DNA from: Allomuricauda sp. TY007
GTDB lineage: Bacteria; Bacteroidota; Bacteroidia; Flavobacteriales; Flavobacteriaceae
Reading direction: 5' to 3'
DNA length: 64,000 bases
Assembly: GCF_010468565.1 (NCBI RefSeq)
Contig: NZ_WUEG01000012.1
Location: 1-64,000 of the forward strand
Shown here: piece by piece, positions 42,920 to 52,857 of the stretch
How positions within the stretch are numbered: the first letter of the stretch is position 1
How the letters are laid out: every line of letters starts with the position of its first letter
The notes under the pieces: generated by a model
Database searches by the model: none
Told to the model about the DNA's origin: nothing
What the model saw: the letters and a program-made list of their open reading frames with translations, nothing else
Program-made: the position numbers and the translations under genes

Positions 42920-45900
42920 ATGAAAAAAAAACCATCTAGATTTCTTTTCCTAAAGAGATTCTTAGGGAATGGTTTATCAACCAAACTGACCATTTTCTTA
43001 ATCATAGCTTCAATTATCCAAATTCAAGCAAATAATACCCCTTCCCAAGGAGAAAAATTATCACTTGATTTGGAGGAAGTTACCCTTGAAAAAGCATTAG
43101 GGGAGATAGAATCCGTTTCGGAATATCGTTTTATGTACGAGTACAGCCAAATTCCCCTAAAAAAGAAAGTAAGCTTAAAAATAAATAACCAAAAGTTAGA
43201 AGATGTTCTCACCATGCTCTTTAGGGGTACATCAATTGTTTATCAATTAAGAGGGCGTCAAATTATACTTTTAAAATCACCAAACTACAAACCTTCGGAC
43301 GGGTCGGCTTCGGTTGCACCCGATAAACCCATGTTGCAGCAGACTGTTACCGGAACTGTTGTGGATTTTGATGGACTTCCTTTATTGGGAGCTAATATTA
43401 TGGTGCAAGGCACATCAACAGGGGCCCAGACCGATTTTGATGGAAACTTCTCCATACAAGCCGAAGTGGGTGCTATTCTGGTAGTGTCCTACATCGGTTT
43501 TAAGACCAAAGAAGTAGAAGTTACCGGTAGCGGGCCCATAACCATTGAACTGCAAGAAGATTCTGCACAATTGGACGAGGTTGTCGTAACCGCCCTGGGA
43601 ATTTCACGAGAGAAAAAGTCATTGGGTTACGCTACACAGGAAGTAGATGGAGAAGATGTGAACAGGACTCCAACCGATAATGTGGTCAATGCGCTCTCTG
43701 GTAAGATTGCCGGGGTGCAGATCAAGAACAATACCAATATGGGCGGGTCCAGTAATGTAGTCATCCGGGGTAGTACGTCCTTAACGGGAAACAACCAAGC
43801 CCTTTTTGTGGTGGATGGAGTTCCTGTAAGCAATTCCAACTTTAATACTTCTGATCAGCAAACCGGTGCAGGGGGATTTGATTATGGTAACATGGCCTCG
43901 GATATTAATCCCAACGATATCAAATCCATCAATGTTCTTAAGGGGGCCGCTGCCACGGCACTTTATGGTTCAAGGGCCACCAACGGGGCAGTTATTATTA
44001 CAACCAAGTCTGGGGCTGGGTCCAAACAAAAACCTACTGTAACCATAAACTCAAACGTTACAGTAGGGTGGATAGATAAATCCACTTGGCCCGATTTTCA
44101 GTATGAATATGGTACTGGTTATGGAGCTGTATATGGAAGCAATGGGGACAGCTTTTTTGTGGATTCCGATGCAAATGGAGATGGTGAAGTGGATTTGGTG
44201 ACCCCGGCAACAGCATATGGTTCGTACGGCGCGCCTTTCGATTCAAGTTTAATGGTGTACCAATGGGACTCATTCTATGAAGGGTCGCCGTACTATCTAC
44301 AGCCTACCCCGTGGGAAGCACCTAAAAGTAAGCTTATAGATTTCTTTGAAACTCCCATAACCACCACCAATAGTGTCGCGGTTGCGGGAGCGACTGATAA
44401 GGCTACGTATAGGATCGCATATACAAGGTTCAATCAGGAAGGGTTGATGCCCAACAGTAATTTGACGCGGGACAACATCTCCATTAATACCTCTTTTGAT
44501 ATCACGGAGAAACTATCGGTTTCCGGCAGTGCCAATTATATTCTAACTGATGCCCTTGGAAGAAACAGAACTGGACTTGAGACCGGTGGCAATGCCCAAA
44601 ACGTAATTTCGTCCATGAGAAGGTACTGGGCCATGAACGTAGGGGTCGATGAACTTAAAAACGCCTATTTCAGCACGGGAAACAATGTGGACCCATTTAT
44701 GGGGGGAACCATAGATAACCCATATTGGGTAGTCTATGAGAACTATCAAAATGATTCCAGAAGTAGAATATTTGGGAACGTTTCCATGAAATATAAATTT
44801 ACCGATTGGCTCAATATTGAAGGCAGGGTATCTTTGGACACATATTCCTTTATCCAAGAAGAGAGGAACAACAAGGGAACGGCAGGTGCCGTAGGCAGAT
44901 ATTCCAGAAGAAACATCAACTTTAGTGAGGAAAACTACGATTTGATGTTGAACTTTAATAAATATGTTACGGATAAACTGAATATCAGTGGTGTATTGGG
45001 AACAAATATTAGAAGAACAGACCTAAGTTCTATTTATGCCGAAACCAATGGAGGATTGGTATTACCGGACCTGTTCTCCCTGTCCAACTCCCTGAATTTA
45101 CCCCCTGCACCTGTTGAAAGTGTGGAGAAAGTGGGTGTCGATGGTTTTTATGGATTGGCTTCATTTGGATACGATAATCTTATCTATTTGGACCTAACGG
45201 GCAGGTTTGATCATTCTTCGACATTGCCCGAAGAAAACAGCACTTATTTTTATCCATCTGTTTCTTCGAGCTTTGTGTTTTCCAATCTTTTGGACAAGAG
45301 CTGGTTGAGTTTTGGAAAGCTTCGTTTAAACTATGCGGAAGTGGGTAGCTCGGCACCTGCCAACAGTTTGGTGGATGTATTGGACAAGCCTACCCCGTTT
45401 GGATCGGTACCTTTATATGGAACCAACAGCACAAAGAACAACCAAGACCTGCTCCCCGAAACAACAATAAGTTATGAAGCGGGGCTCGAAATGAGGTTTT
45501 TGAACAGTAGATTGGGCTTGGACCTGTCCCTGTACAAAACAAACTCAAAAGATCAAATCATTCCTGTGGCCATTTCCACTACAACAGGGTATTCTTCAAA
45601 GTTCGTAAATGCCGGAGAGATTGAAAACAAGGGTATTGAAGTAGCCATTAACGGTGATATTGTTCCAACAGGGGATTTTCAATGGCGTGCGAATGTAAAC
45701 TGGGCACAGAACAGAAGTAAGGTGTTGTCTCTTTTTGAAGGAGGGAGCAACTTACAACTGGGAACTGTTAATGGGGTGTCGATCAATGCAACTGTGGGAG
45801 AACCTTATGGGACGATTCAGGGAACAGATTTCATCTATGTAGATGGAAAGCCTCTGGTAAACCAAGAAACAGGCGTTTACGAAAGGACCACAACTTCCAA

Positions 45901-46483
45901 CAATGTTATCGGTAACATTACCCCGGACTGGACAGCGGGTATTACCAACTCGTTCAAGTACAAAAACTTTGACTTGAACTTTTTGATCGATATTCAAAGT
46001 GGGGGTGATGTGTATTCCAACGATATCGCAACAGGTAATAGATCGGGACTGTATCAATGGTCAGTGGGCCTCAACGATTTGGGAAACCCAATTAGAAACT
46101 CGCTTGCCAACGGAGGAGGTATTGTTCTGGACGGTGTTGCTCCGGACGGTTCTCCCAATACCGTGAGAACAGCGATGGATAATTATAGGAATGCAACGGG
46201 TAGTGTAATGGCACCAAGGGCTTATTTTATATACGATGCATCATTTGTTAAATTAAGAGAAGTTGCGCTCAACTATAATTTTCCCAAAATGCCGTTTATG
46301 GATAAAATAAATGTCCAATCCATAAGATTGGGACTGGTTGCTTCCAATTTATGGATCATACATAAAAACCTGCCCTATGCAGATCCAGAGGCAGGGTTAA
46401 GTTCAGGTAACTTGCAAGGTTCCCAGAATGGGGTGCTGCCAACGGTGAAAAACATTGGTGTAAACCTTCAAGTTCAATTCTAA
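42920..46483 (+). CDS. susC: STN-domain SusC/RagA TonB-dependent transducer-transporter
   Basis: 1187 residues. After the signal sequence comes an STN domain (about 45-120: LSLDLEEVTLEKALGEIE, YRFMYEYSQIPLKKKVSL, KLEDVLTMLFRGTSI), which in FecA-type receptors contacts the FecR protein. Then a CarboxypepD_reg domain (VTGTVVDFDGLPLLGANIMVQG), a DEVVVTALGISREKKSLGY TonB-box region, plug (ALYGSRATNGAVIITTK), and a barrel ending VNLQVQF. Together with the upstream sigma/FecR pair it should induce its own operon on ligand binding. Context suggests peptides as ligand. SusD gene follows 18 bases later. Confidence 0.94.
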   Translation: MKKKPSRFLFLKRFLGNGLSTKLTIFLIIASIIQIQANNTPSQGEKLSLDLEEVTLEKALGEIESVSEYRFMYEYSQIPLKKKVSLKINNQKLEDVLTMLFRGTSIVYQLRGRQIILLKSPNYKPSDGSASVAPDKPMLQQTVTGTVVDFDGLPLLGANIMVQGTSTGAQTDFDGNFSIQAEVGAILVVSYIGFKTKEVEVTGSGPITIELQEDSAQLDEVVVTALGISREKKSLGYATQEVDGEDVNRTPTDNVVNALSGKIAGVQIKNNTNMGGSSNVVIRGSTSLTGNNQALFVVDGVPVSNSNFNTSDQQTGAGGFDYGNMASDINPNDIKSINVLKGAAATALYGSRATNGAVIITTKSGAGSKQKPTVTINSNVTVGWIDKSTWPDFQYEYGTGYGAVYGSNGDSFFVDSDANGDGEVDLVTPATAYGSYGAPFDSSLMVYQWDSFYEGSPYYLQPTPWEAPKSKLIDFFETPITTTNSVAVAGATDKATYRIAYTRFNQEGLMPNSNLTRDNISINTSFDITEKLSVSGSANYILTDALGRNRTGLETGGNAQNVISSMRRYWAMNVGVDELKNAYFSTGNNVDPFMGGTIDNPYWVVYENYQNDSRSRIFGNVSMKYKFTDWLNIEGRVSLDTYSFIQEERNNKGTAGAVGRYSRRNINFSEENYDLMLNFNKYVTDKLNISGVLGTNIRRTDLSSIYAETNGGLVLPDLFSLSNSLNLPPAPVESVEKVGVDGFYGLASFGYDNLIYLDLTGRFDHSSTLPEENSTYFYPSVSSSFVFSNLLDKSWLSFGKLRLNYAEVGSSAPANSLVDVLDKPTPFGSVPLYGTNSTKNNQDLLPETTISYEAGLEMRFLNSRLGLDLSLYKTNSKDQIIPVAISTTTGYSSKFVNAGEIENKGIEVAINGDIVPTGDFQWRANVNWAQNRSKVLSLFEGGSNLQLGTVNGVSINATVGEPYGTIQGTDFIYVDGKPLVNQETGVYERTTTSNNVIGNITPDWTAGITNSFKYKNFDLNFLIDIQSGGDVYSNDIATGNRSGLYQWSVGLNDLGNPIRNSLANGGGIVLDGVAPDGSPNTVRTAMDNYRNATGSVMAPRAYFIYDASFVKLREVALNYNFPKMPFMDKINVQSIRLGLVASNLWIIHKNLPYADPEAGLSSGNLQGSQNGVLPTVKNIGVNLQVQF

Positions 46484-46501
46484 ACCAAAAAAAATCAGAA
46501 A

Positions 46502-47920
46502 ATGAAAAACTATTATATCATATTTTTAATAGCACTGTTTTTCTCATGTTCCGCTGATTTGGAAGACATGAACGTCGATGTGAAGAACGCAACGGAGGCT
46601 CCGGCAGAAACCTTTTTCAATAATGCATTGAAAAACCTTTCCGATACGATGAGCGGGATTACCTATGGGGCCAACGGAAATCCGTTCAATACAACAAGAT
46701 TGTTGGTACAGCAGATATCGTCGGTAACTTATAATGAAGGAACCACATACTATTCCAACTTTACTTGGAACGAAGTATATATGGATATCTTGAACAACCT
46801 TGGTAAAAGCCGGGAAGTTGTTGAAGAATCTGGGAACATAAGTCCTGTGAATACAAATCAATTGGCCATTATAGAGATTGTGGAGGTATACACCTTTGGT
46901 AAACTTGTCGAGGCATTTGGGAATATCCCATATACGGAAGCCTTGGATGTCAATAATATATCACCGGCTTACGATGACGAAGAGGTTATTTATGCAGATT
47001 TGATTTCTAGACTGACCGCGGCCATCGGTGCCTTGGATGAATCCCAAGCTTCATGGAATCAGGATATCCTATATAATGGAGACATTGTGGGATGGAAAAG
47101 GTTCGGCAGCTCTCTGTTATTTCAAATGGGGATGAGGGTCATTGATGCAGACCCAACACTTGGAAACGAAGCAATTACAGCGGCGTCGCCCAATATTTTC
47201 ACCTCAAATGCAGATATAGCACAAGTAGAACATTTGGAATCACAGCCCAACACGGCAGAACTATGGACGGATTTGGCTGTTGGAAATCGAAGGGATTTTG
47301 TGGGATGTGATGTTTTTGTAGACTACATGAACGATCTTGATGATCCAAGGAGAACCGTTTTTTTCCAAGAAGTGGATGGAACCGATGAGGTTTACCTTGG
47401 TGCTCCTTCCGGACTTACTGTAGCCTATTTTGATTATTCCAGATTCGGGACCTTGTTCTATCAACCAACAACTCCCGTAATTTTGTTGGATTATGCCACT
47501 GTGGAATTTTTGTTGGCAGAAGCAGCAGAACGCGGGGTTGCCGGTGTAACGGATGCAGAAGGCCATTATAACCAAGCCATTCGAGCTTCTTTTGAATATT
47601 ATGGGCTAGGAGATAGTGTAGATGCCTATTTGACAAATCCGGATGTGGCCTATGCTACCGCACCTGGAACTTGGAAACAAAAAATAGGTATGCAAAAATG
47701 GGTGGCACTCTTTAACCAAGGATTGGAAGCATGGACCGAGTACAGAAGGCTGGACTATCCAATTTTAGAAGCACCACCCCAGTCCTTCGTTCCCACAGTA
47801 CCGATAAGATTGACTTATCCAATTTCGGAACAAACGTTGAACAGGGCCAATTATGAAAGTGCGGATGCAGCGATAGGGGGGGACTTGTTTACAACAAGTT
47901 TGTTTTGGGATGTAAACTGA
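46502..47920 (+). CDS. susD: SusD/RagB-type surface lipoprotein (SusD-like_2)
   Basis: 472 residues, lipobox FLIALFFSC. Helical repeats and the motifs LVEAFGNIPYTEAL, DILYNGDIVGWKRFGSSLLFQMGMRV and VEFLLAEAAERG fit the SusD-like_2 branch, also seen in the copy at 23824-25347 although the two share little obvious sequence. Partner of the STN-SusC upstream. Two hairpins follow the stop codon, separating it from the S10 peptidase gene. Confidence 0.93.
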   Translation: MKNYYIIFLIALFFSCSADLEDMNVDVKNATEAPAETFFNNALKNLSDTMSGITYGANGNPFNTTRLLVQQISSVTYNEGTTYYSNFTWNEVYMDILNNLGKSREVVEESGNISPVNTNQLAIIEIVEVYTFGKLVEAFGNIPYTEALDVNNISPAYDDEEVIYADLISRLTAAIGALDESQASWNQDILYNGDIVGWKRFGSSLLFQMGMRVIDADPTLGNEAITAASPNIFTSNADIAQVEHLESQPNTAELWTDLAVGNRRDFVGCDVFVDYMNDLDDPRRTVFFQEVDGTDEVYLGAPSGLTVAYFDYSRFGTLFYQPTTPVILLDYATVEFLLAEAAERGVAGVTDAEGHYNQAIRASFEYYGLGDSVDAYLTNPDVAYATAPGTWKQKIGMQKWVALFNQGLEAWTEYRRLDYPILEAPPQSFVPTVPIRLTYPISEQTLNRANYESADAAIGGDLFTTSLFWDVN

Positions 47921-47947
47921 TAAAGGAATCATAAGCTTTAATAAATA

Positions 47948-47977
47948 GATTGTCGGGGACGGGTTTCCCCGACAATC
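47948..47977 (+). terminator. Hairpin 1 after susD
   Basis: GATTGTCGGGG and CCCCGACAATC pair perfectly (11 bp, 8-base loop ACGGGTTT). Only a weak T-rich tail follows (CATCCAAATTT), so it could be a terminator or an mRNA-stabilising 3' end. Confidence 0.6.
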
Positions 47978-48016
47978 ATCCAAATTTCTCAATCCGTTTG
48001 ATTAGCTCAAAGGATG

Positions 48017-48076
48017 GGCAGGACAAGCTCCATATAATTGTGATGATATTTTTCATCATGGTCCTGCCCTTTTTTA
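48017..48076 (+). terminator. Hairpin 2 with U-run upstream of the S10 peptidase gene
   Basis: GGGCAGGAC (48017-48025) pairs with GTCCTGCCC (48062-48070), and an inner GATGA...TCATC arm can form inside the loop; TTTTTT follows at 48071-48076. A classical intrinsic terminator, 77 bases before the peptidase ATG. Two successive hairpins imply graded read-through or a separate promoter for the peptidase gene. Confidence 0.75.
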
Positions 48077-48153
48077 TTAATGGAGGAACTTTAAAATCCC
48101 AATCTCAAGACCAGTTTCATTGAAACGATAACTTCATTTAAAACAGACATATT

Positions 48154-49653
48154 ATGAGCATAAAGTTTAAAAAAATCTTTTTTGTACTCTTCATTATAGG
48201 AGTAACAGCTACTGCACAACAGCTAAATACTGCTATGGACTCTACTGTTACAGTTCAAGGGGAGGTAAATATTAAAGGGCAGGAAATAAAATATAAAGCT
48301 ACCACGGGCAAGCATCCGGTATGGGATGAAAATGGGAAAATAATAGCAGGACTGTTGTTTACCTATTATCAACGAACGGATGTAAAGGATGTGTCCAAAC
48401 GCCCTTTGGTAATTTCGTTCAATGGAGGCCCTGGTTCGGCTTCGGTGTGGATGCACATTGCCTATACAGGACCAAAGATTTTGAACATTGATGAGGAAGG
48501 TTATCCTGTACAGCCTTATGGTATCAAGGATAATCCGAACTCGATTTTGGATGTTGCCGATATTGTCTATGTCAATCCGGTGAACACAGGATATTCCAGA
48601 GCCATTGAAGAAATGGATGATAAAACCAAGGCAAAGAATTTTTTTGGGGTAAATCAGGATATTGAATACTTGGCCAGTTGGATCAATAGTTTTGTAACTC
48701 GAAACAATCGTTGGACATCGCCAAAATTCTTGATAGGTGAAAGTTATGGGACCCCAAGGGTGTCGGGACTTTCGTTGGAGCTTCAAAACTCACATTGGAT
48801 GTATCTCAATGGTGTTATTTTGGTGTCGCCTACCACTTTGGGTATAGAAAGGGGAACAGTGCCCGGTGCCGCCAACTTTTTGCCATATTATACTGCTGCT
48901 GCTTGGTTCCATAAGAAATTGCCTGCCGACCTTCAATCCAAAGACCTGGTAGAGGTGCTTCCAGAAGTTGAAGAGTATACCATAAACGAACTCACACCGG
49001 CACTATCAAAAGGAGGTTATTTGCCGGAAGCAGAAAAAAAGCAGGTTGCTTCAAAAATAGCAAGATATTCAGGCCTTTCGGAAAAGGTGGTTTTAGAACA
49101 TAACCTACGCATTCCCAAACGTTTTTTTTGGAAGGAATTGTTAAGGGACGAAGGGTATAATATCGGTAGACTTGATTCCAGATATTTGGGAATCGACATG
49201 GAAACAGCAGGAACAAGACCGGATTATGCCGCCGAACTGACTAGTTGGTTGCACTCTTTTACACCTGCGATCAATTATTATTTCAAAAACCATTTAAATT
49301 ATCACACAGATGTAAAGTACAATATGTTCGGACCTGTTCGTCCATGGGATAGAAGCAACAATACCACAGGTTATGATCTTAGACAGGCCATGGCACAAAA
49401 CCCATATCTGAATGTATTGGTGCAGTCAGGTTACTATGATGGAGGAACGGATTATTTCAACGCAAAATACAATTTGTGGCAAATGGATCCCAGCGGAAAG
49501 CTTAAAGACCGTATGGAGTGGAAAGGATACAGGAGCGGTCACATGATGTACCTTAGGAACGAAGATCTTAAAACGGCGAATGATGACCTGAGGGAATTCA
49601 TAAAAAAATCGTTGCCAGCAAAAGGAATGCCGGCAAAGTATACTAGAAAATAA
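48154..49653 (+). CDS. S10-family serine carboxypeptidase, exported
   Basis: 499 residues; signal peptide ends near ATAQQ. Hallmarks of peptidase family S10: oxyanion-hole motif FNGGPGSASVWMH (89-101), nucleophile Ser197 in LIGESYGTPR, Asp in GYYDGGTDYF and His in YRSGHMMY. It removes single residues from peptide C-termini, and many S10 enzymes accept Pro nearby. It sits directly after the STN-SusCD genes and 58 bases before the second amidohydrolase, so it probably trims peptides to dipeptides in the periplasm. Confidence 0.92.
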   Translation: MSIKFKKIFFVLFIIGVTATAQQLNTAMDSTVTVQGEVNIKGQEIKYKATTGKHPVWDENGKIIAGLLFTYYQRTDVKDVSKRPLVISFNGGPGSASVWMHIAYTGPKILNIDEEGYPVQPYGIKDNPNSILDVADIVYVNPVNTGYSRAIEEMDDKTKAKNFFGVNQDIEYLASWINSFVTRNNRWTSPKFLIGESYGTPRVSGLSLELQNSHWMYLNGVILVSPTTLGIERGTVPGAANFLPYYTAAAWFHKKLPADLQSKDLVEVLPEVEEYTINELTPALSKGGYLPEAEKKQVASKIARYSGLSEKVVLEHNLRIPKRFFWKELLRDEGYNIGRLDSRYLGIDMETAGTRPDYAAELTSWLHSFTPAINYYFKNHLNYHTDVKYNMFGPVRPWDRSNNTTGYDLRQAMAQNPYLNVLVQSGYYDGGTDYFNAKYNLWQMDPSGKLKDRMEWKGYRSGHMMYLRNEDLKTANDDLREFIKKSLPAKGMPAKYTRK

Positions 49654-49711
49654 ATAAAAACAACCTAAAGGAACCTTGTAAATTCCTTTACAGAACACAA
49701 TTAATTTTATA

Positions 49712-51319
49712 ATGAAGAAAGTTAAATTTCAGCTATTGATTCTTGCCGCTTTATTACTGCAAGGAGCAATGTACGCACAAATTGAAAAGGCCCCGGCCCG
49801 TACCGAAGGAGAAGGACCTTATGGCCAATTGATCATTAGAGGGGCCACAATGATAAACGGTACATTGGCACCGCCTCAAGGGCCAGTGGATATTGTGGTC
49901 GAAAACAACAAGATTGTAGAGGTCAAGGTCGTAGGGTATCCAGGTGTACCGATTGACCCGAAAAGAAGACCTGCCCTAAAGCCCGGAGGTAAAGAACTCG
50001 ATGCAGAAGGCATGTACATTTTGCCAGGTTTTGTGGATACACATGCCCATATAGGCGGAATGGCACAGGGCACATCGGCGGAATATGTATTTAAGTTGTG
50101 GATGGGGCATGGTATTACAACAATTGCCGACCCAGCCTCTGGGAATGGAATAGAGTGGACCCTGGAACACAAAGAAAAAAGTAAAAAGAATAAAATAACG
50201 GCTCCAAGAATCAAGGCTTATACAGCCTTTGGCAGTAAGCTAAATGGGGAAATGGGCAGAGAAGACCTATCCACTCCAGAGGAAGCAATAGAATGGGTCA
50301 GGGCAAACGCAAAAAAGGGTGCGGACGGGATCAAGTTCTTCGGTGCGCCGCCCGAAATCATGAAAGCTGCCCTTGAGGAAAACAAAAAATTGGGGTTACG
50401 TTCAAAAATGCACCACGCCCAAGTATATGTAGGACGTTGGAACGTTCTTCATAGTGCAAGGGCAGGGCTTACCGCAATGGAGCATTGGTATGGATTACCA
50501 GAGGCTTTGTTCGATGATAGGACCGTACAGGATTACTCCCTGGACTATAATTATCAAAATGAGCAAGATCGTTTTGGGGAAGCTGGACAATTATGGACAC
50601 AGGCGGCAGAACCTTATTCCGATAAATGGAATGAGGTCATGAACGAACTATTGGAACTGGACTTTACACTTTCGCCAACTATGGTGATCTATGAGGCCAA
50701 CAGAGATCTGGCAAGAGCACGACGTGCCGAATGGCATGAAGAGTATACACTGCCCTCTCTTTGGGAGTTTTATTCACCAAGCCGTCAATCCCATGGATCT
50801 TATTGGCATTATTGGGGCACTGAGCGAGAAATTGATTGGAAGGCCAATTATAAACTTTGGATGACCTTTATAAACGAATATAAAAATCGTGGTGGTAGGG
50901 TTACCGTTGGTACAGATGCAGGTTTTATTTACGAATTATATGGGTTTTCCTATCCAAGGGAACTGGAGTTGTTGCGCGAAGCTGGATTTCATCCATTGGA
51001 GGTCATAAAGTCTGCAACATTGAATGGCGCTGAATCCTTGGGCATGGATGATGAAATAGGAACCATTGCCGTTGGAAAATTGGCAGACTTTGTAATCTTG
51101 GAGGAAAATCCTTTGGTCAACCTCAAGTCCCTTTATGGAACAGGGGCCATCAAACTTATGGAAGATAATACCATAGAGCGTGTAGGAGGGGTAAAGTATA
51201 CGATTAAAGACGGAATCATTTATGATGCTAAACAATTGCTGGAAGATGTCAAGGATATTGTAGAGAAAGATAAAGCTGCTAAAAACTATAAAATTTTGCA
51301 GCCAGGGATCAAGGGCTAA
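49712..51319 (+). CDS. Exported amidohydrolase (Xaa-Pro dipeptidase-like), copy 2
   Basis: 535 residues; signal peptide ends at AMYAQ. Same architecture and ligands as 39125-40705: His111 and His113 (DTHAH), Lys208 in DGIKFF, His234 or His235 (KMHHAQ), His258 (MEHWYG) and the Asp of GTDAG. N-terminal RTEGEGPYGQLIIRGATMINGT and C-terminal GVKYTIKDGIIYDAKQLLEDV parallel the first copy closely, so the two arose by duplication. Located between an S10 carboxypeptidase and proline dehydrogenase, it is a good candidate for splitting Xaa-Pro or related dipeptides. Confidence 0.87.
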   Translation: MKKVKFQLLILAALLLQGAMYAQIEKAPARTEGEGPYGQLIIRGATMINGTLAPPQGPVDIVVENNKIVEVKVVGYPGVPIDPKRRPALKPGGKELDAEGMYILPGFVDTHAHIGGMAQGTSAEYVFKLWMGHGITTIADPASGNGIEWTLEHKEKSKKNKITAPRIKAYTAFGSKLNGEMGREDLSTPEEAIEWVRANAKKGADGIKFFGAPPEIMKAALEENKKLGLRSKMHHAQVYVGRWNVLHSARAGLTAMEHWYGLPEALFDDRTVQDYSLDYNYQNEQDRFGEAGQLWTQAAEPYSDKWNEVMNELLELDFTLSPTMVIYEANRDLARARRAEWHEEYTLPSLWEFYSPSRQSHGSYWHYWGTEREIDWKANYKLWMTFINEYKNRGGRVTVGTDAGFIYELYGFSYPRELELLREAGFHPLEVIKSATLNGAESLGMDDEIGTIAVGKLADFVILEENPLVNLKSLYGTGAIKLMEDNTIERVGGVKYTIKDGIIYDAKQLLEDVKDIVEKDKAAKNYKILQPGIKG

Positions 51320-51381
51320 AAATAGGTAGTTAAATACCAAAAGTTGTTTAAATAGTTAATAGTTTAGTGTGCCCTTACAGT

Positions 51382-51419
51382 AGAATCGTGGTGACGGCAT
51401 AATCACCACGATTCTTTTT
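51382..51419 (+). terminator. Strong intrinsic terminator after amidohydrolase copy 2
   Basis: AGAATCGTGGTGA and TCACCACGATTCT pair perfectly over 13 bp (8-base loop), followed by TTTTTC. It ends the peptidase-amidohydrolase transcript. Confidence 0.88.
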
Positions 51420-51530
51420 CAAATTACAATTCTGCATAGCAAATGTACTGGATTATTGCATGGTCCCAATACTTCAAAATTTGTGGGGTTCAAGCGTTGC
51501 AGACCGGCACAACTACAAATAATTTACATT

Positions 51531-52724
51531 ATGTCGGACACATTGAATTTTAATAATACCGAAACAGCCTTTGCATCAAAATCCAATATGGAACTTAAAA
51601 AGGCCAAGTTTCTATTTGGAGTGTTAGGGTTTGGCCAGCTTACCAAGATGGCAAAGCCCTTGCTTAATTTTGCATTCAAAAGTGGATTACCGATCGAGGG
51701 AATTTTAAAGAATACCATTTTTTCACAGTTTTGTGGAGGAGAAAATCTTTTGGAGTGTAAAGCGCAAATTGACCAACTGTATCAAAATGGCACAGTAATG
51801 TCCATCTTGGACTATTCGGTGGAAGGTGCAGAAAATGAAGCCAGTTTTGATGGGACCTTGGAAACCCTTCTTGAGATTTGCCAGTTCTCTGAGTTTCAAA
51901 GGCAAATTCCTTTTTTGGTGTTCAAGCCAACTGGAATTGGTAGGCTTGAGATTTTTAGAAAAGTCTCGGAAAACGAATCGTTAAGTTTTTCCGAAATGGA
52001 GGAATGGGCCAGAATAAAAAAAAGATTTAAGACCATTTGTAAGGCAGTAGCCGATACGAGGACCCTCAAAATAATGATTGATGCAGAGGAGTCATGGAGC
52101 CATGCTGCAGTAGATAGTCTTACCGAGGAAATGATGGTCAAACACAATAAAAAGAGAGCGGTTGTTTTTGCAACTGTTCAACTGTACCTAAGCAATAAGT
52201 ATAACTATCTCGAAAGGCTCAAAGATTTGGGGAGAACCCATCAAATTAAAGTTGGGGTTAAATTGGTTAGGGGAGCATATATGGAAAAAGAGCGAGACAG
52301 GGCTTTGGCCAAAGGTTATAAAAGCCCTGTATGCGAAGATAAGTCCATTACGGACCAAAATTTTGATAATGGGGTAAACTATGTTTTGGATAACCTTGAT
52401 GTCTTTGATCTATTTCTGGGAACACACAACGAGCTTAGTTGCAAGGAGCTTGTAGAAAGATTGACCGATCATAAGATTGACAAATCCGATAACCGAATTT
52501 GGTTTGGCCAATTGTATGGAATGAGCGATAATATTAGTTTTAATTTGGCACAAGCCGGATATAATGTGGTAAAGTACGTTCCTTTTGGTCCTATTAAAGA
52601 CGTGATGCCATACTTAATACGAAGAGCTGAAGAAAATTCATCAGTAGGATCACAATCTTCACGTGAAATGGAATTGCTTAAAAAAGAGCTGCAGCGCCGT
52701 AAAGAAATGTCAAAAATGAAATAG
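51531..52724 (+). CDS. Proline dehydrogenase
   Basis: 397 residues from the ATG at 51531, chosen because the following residues match the usual N-terminus of flavobacterial PRODH (FNNTETAFASKSNMELKKAKFLF); the frame is open to 51456. FAD-dependent TIM barrel with the conserved KLVRGAYMEKERDRA, GQLYGMSDNISF and YLIRRAEENSS motifs. It oxidises L-proline to pyrroline-5-carboxylate and donates electrons to quinone at the inner membrane. The P5C dehydrogenase gene is convergent, just downstream. Confidence 0.94.
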   Translation: MSDTLNFNNTETAFASKSNMELKKAKFLFGVLGFGQLTKMAKPLLNFAFKSGLPIEGILKNTIFSQFCGGENLLECKAQIDQLYQNGTVMSILDYSVEGAENEASFDGTLETLLEICQFSEFQRQIPFLVFKPTGIGRLEIFRKVSENESLSFSEMEEWARIKKRFKTICKAVADTRTLKIMIDAEESWSHAAVDSLTEEMMVKHNKKRAVVFATVQLYLSNKYNYLERLKDLGRTHQIKVGVKLVRGAYMEKERDRALAKGYKSPVCEDKSITDQNFDNGVNYVLDNLDVFDLFLGTHNELSCKELVERLTDHKIDKSDNRIWFGQLYGMSDNISFNLAQAGYNVVKYVPFGPIKDVMPYLIRRAEENSSVGSQSSREMELLKKELQRRKEMSKMK

Positions 52725-52745
52725 CGATCCGTAAGCTAAAATTTT

Positions 52746-52784
52746 AAGGTCGTAGGAGCATCCAGAGAATGTTCTTACGACCTT
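52746..52784 (+). terminator. Terminator of the proline dehydrogenase gene
   Basis: AAGGTCGTA and TACGACCTT pair (9 bp, with further partial pairing inside), followed by CCTATTTGT. Confidence 0.65.
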
Positions 52785-52806
52785 CCTATTTGTAATGATA
52801 TGGATA

Positions 52807-52837
52807 AAAAAAGCCATCATTTTTGGATGATGGCCTT
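52807..52837 (-). terminator. Terminator of the P5C dehydrogenase gene
   Basis: GCCATCAT (52813-52820) pairs with ATGATGGC (52827-52834); read on the minus strand the stem is followed by TTTTTTTATCC, a good U-run. Confidence 0.8.
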
Positions 52838-52857
52838 TAATCTCGTTGTTTTTGGTC

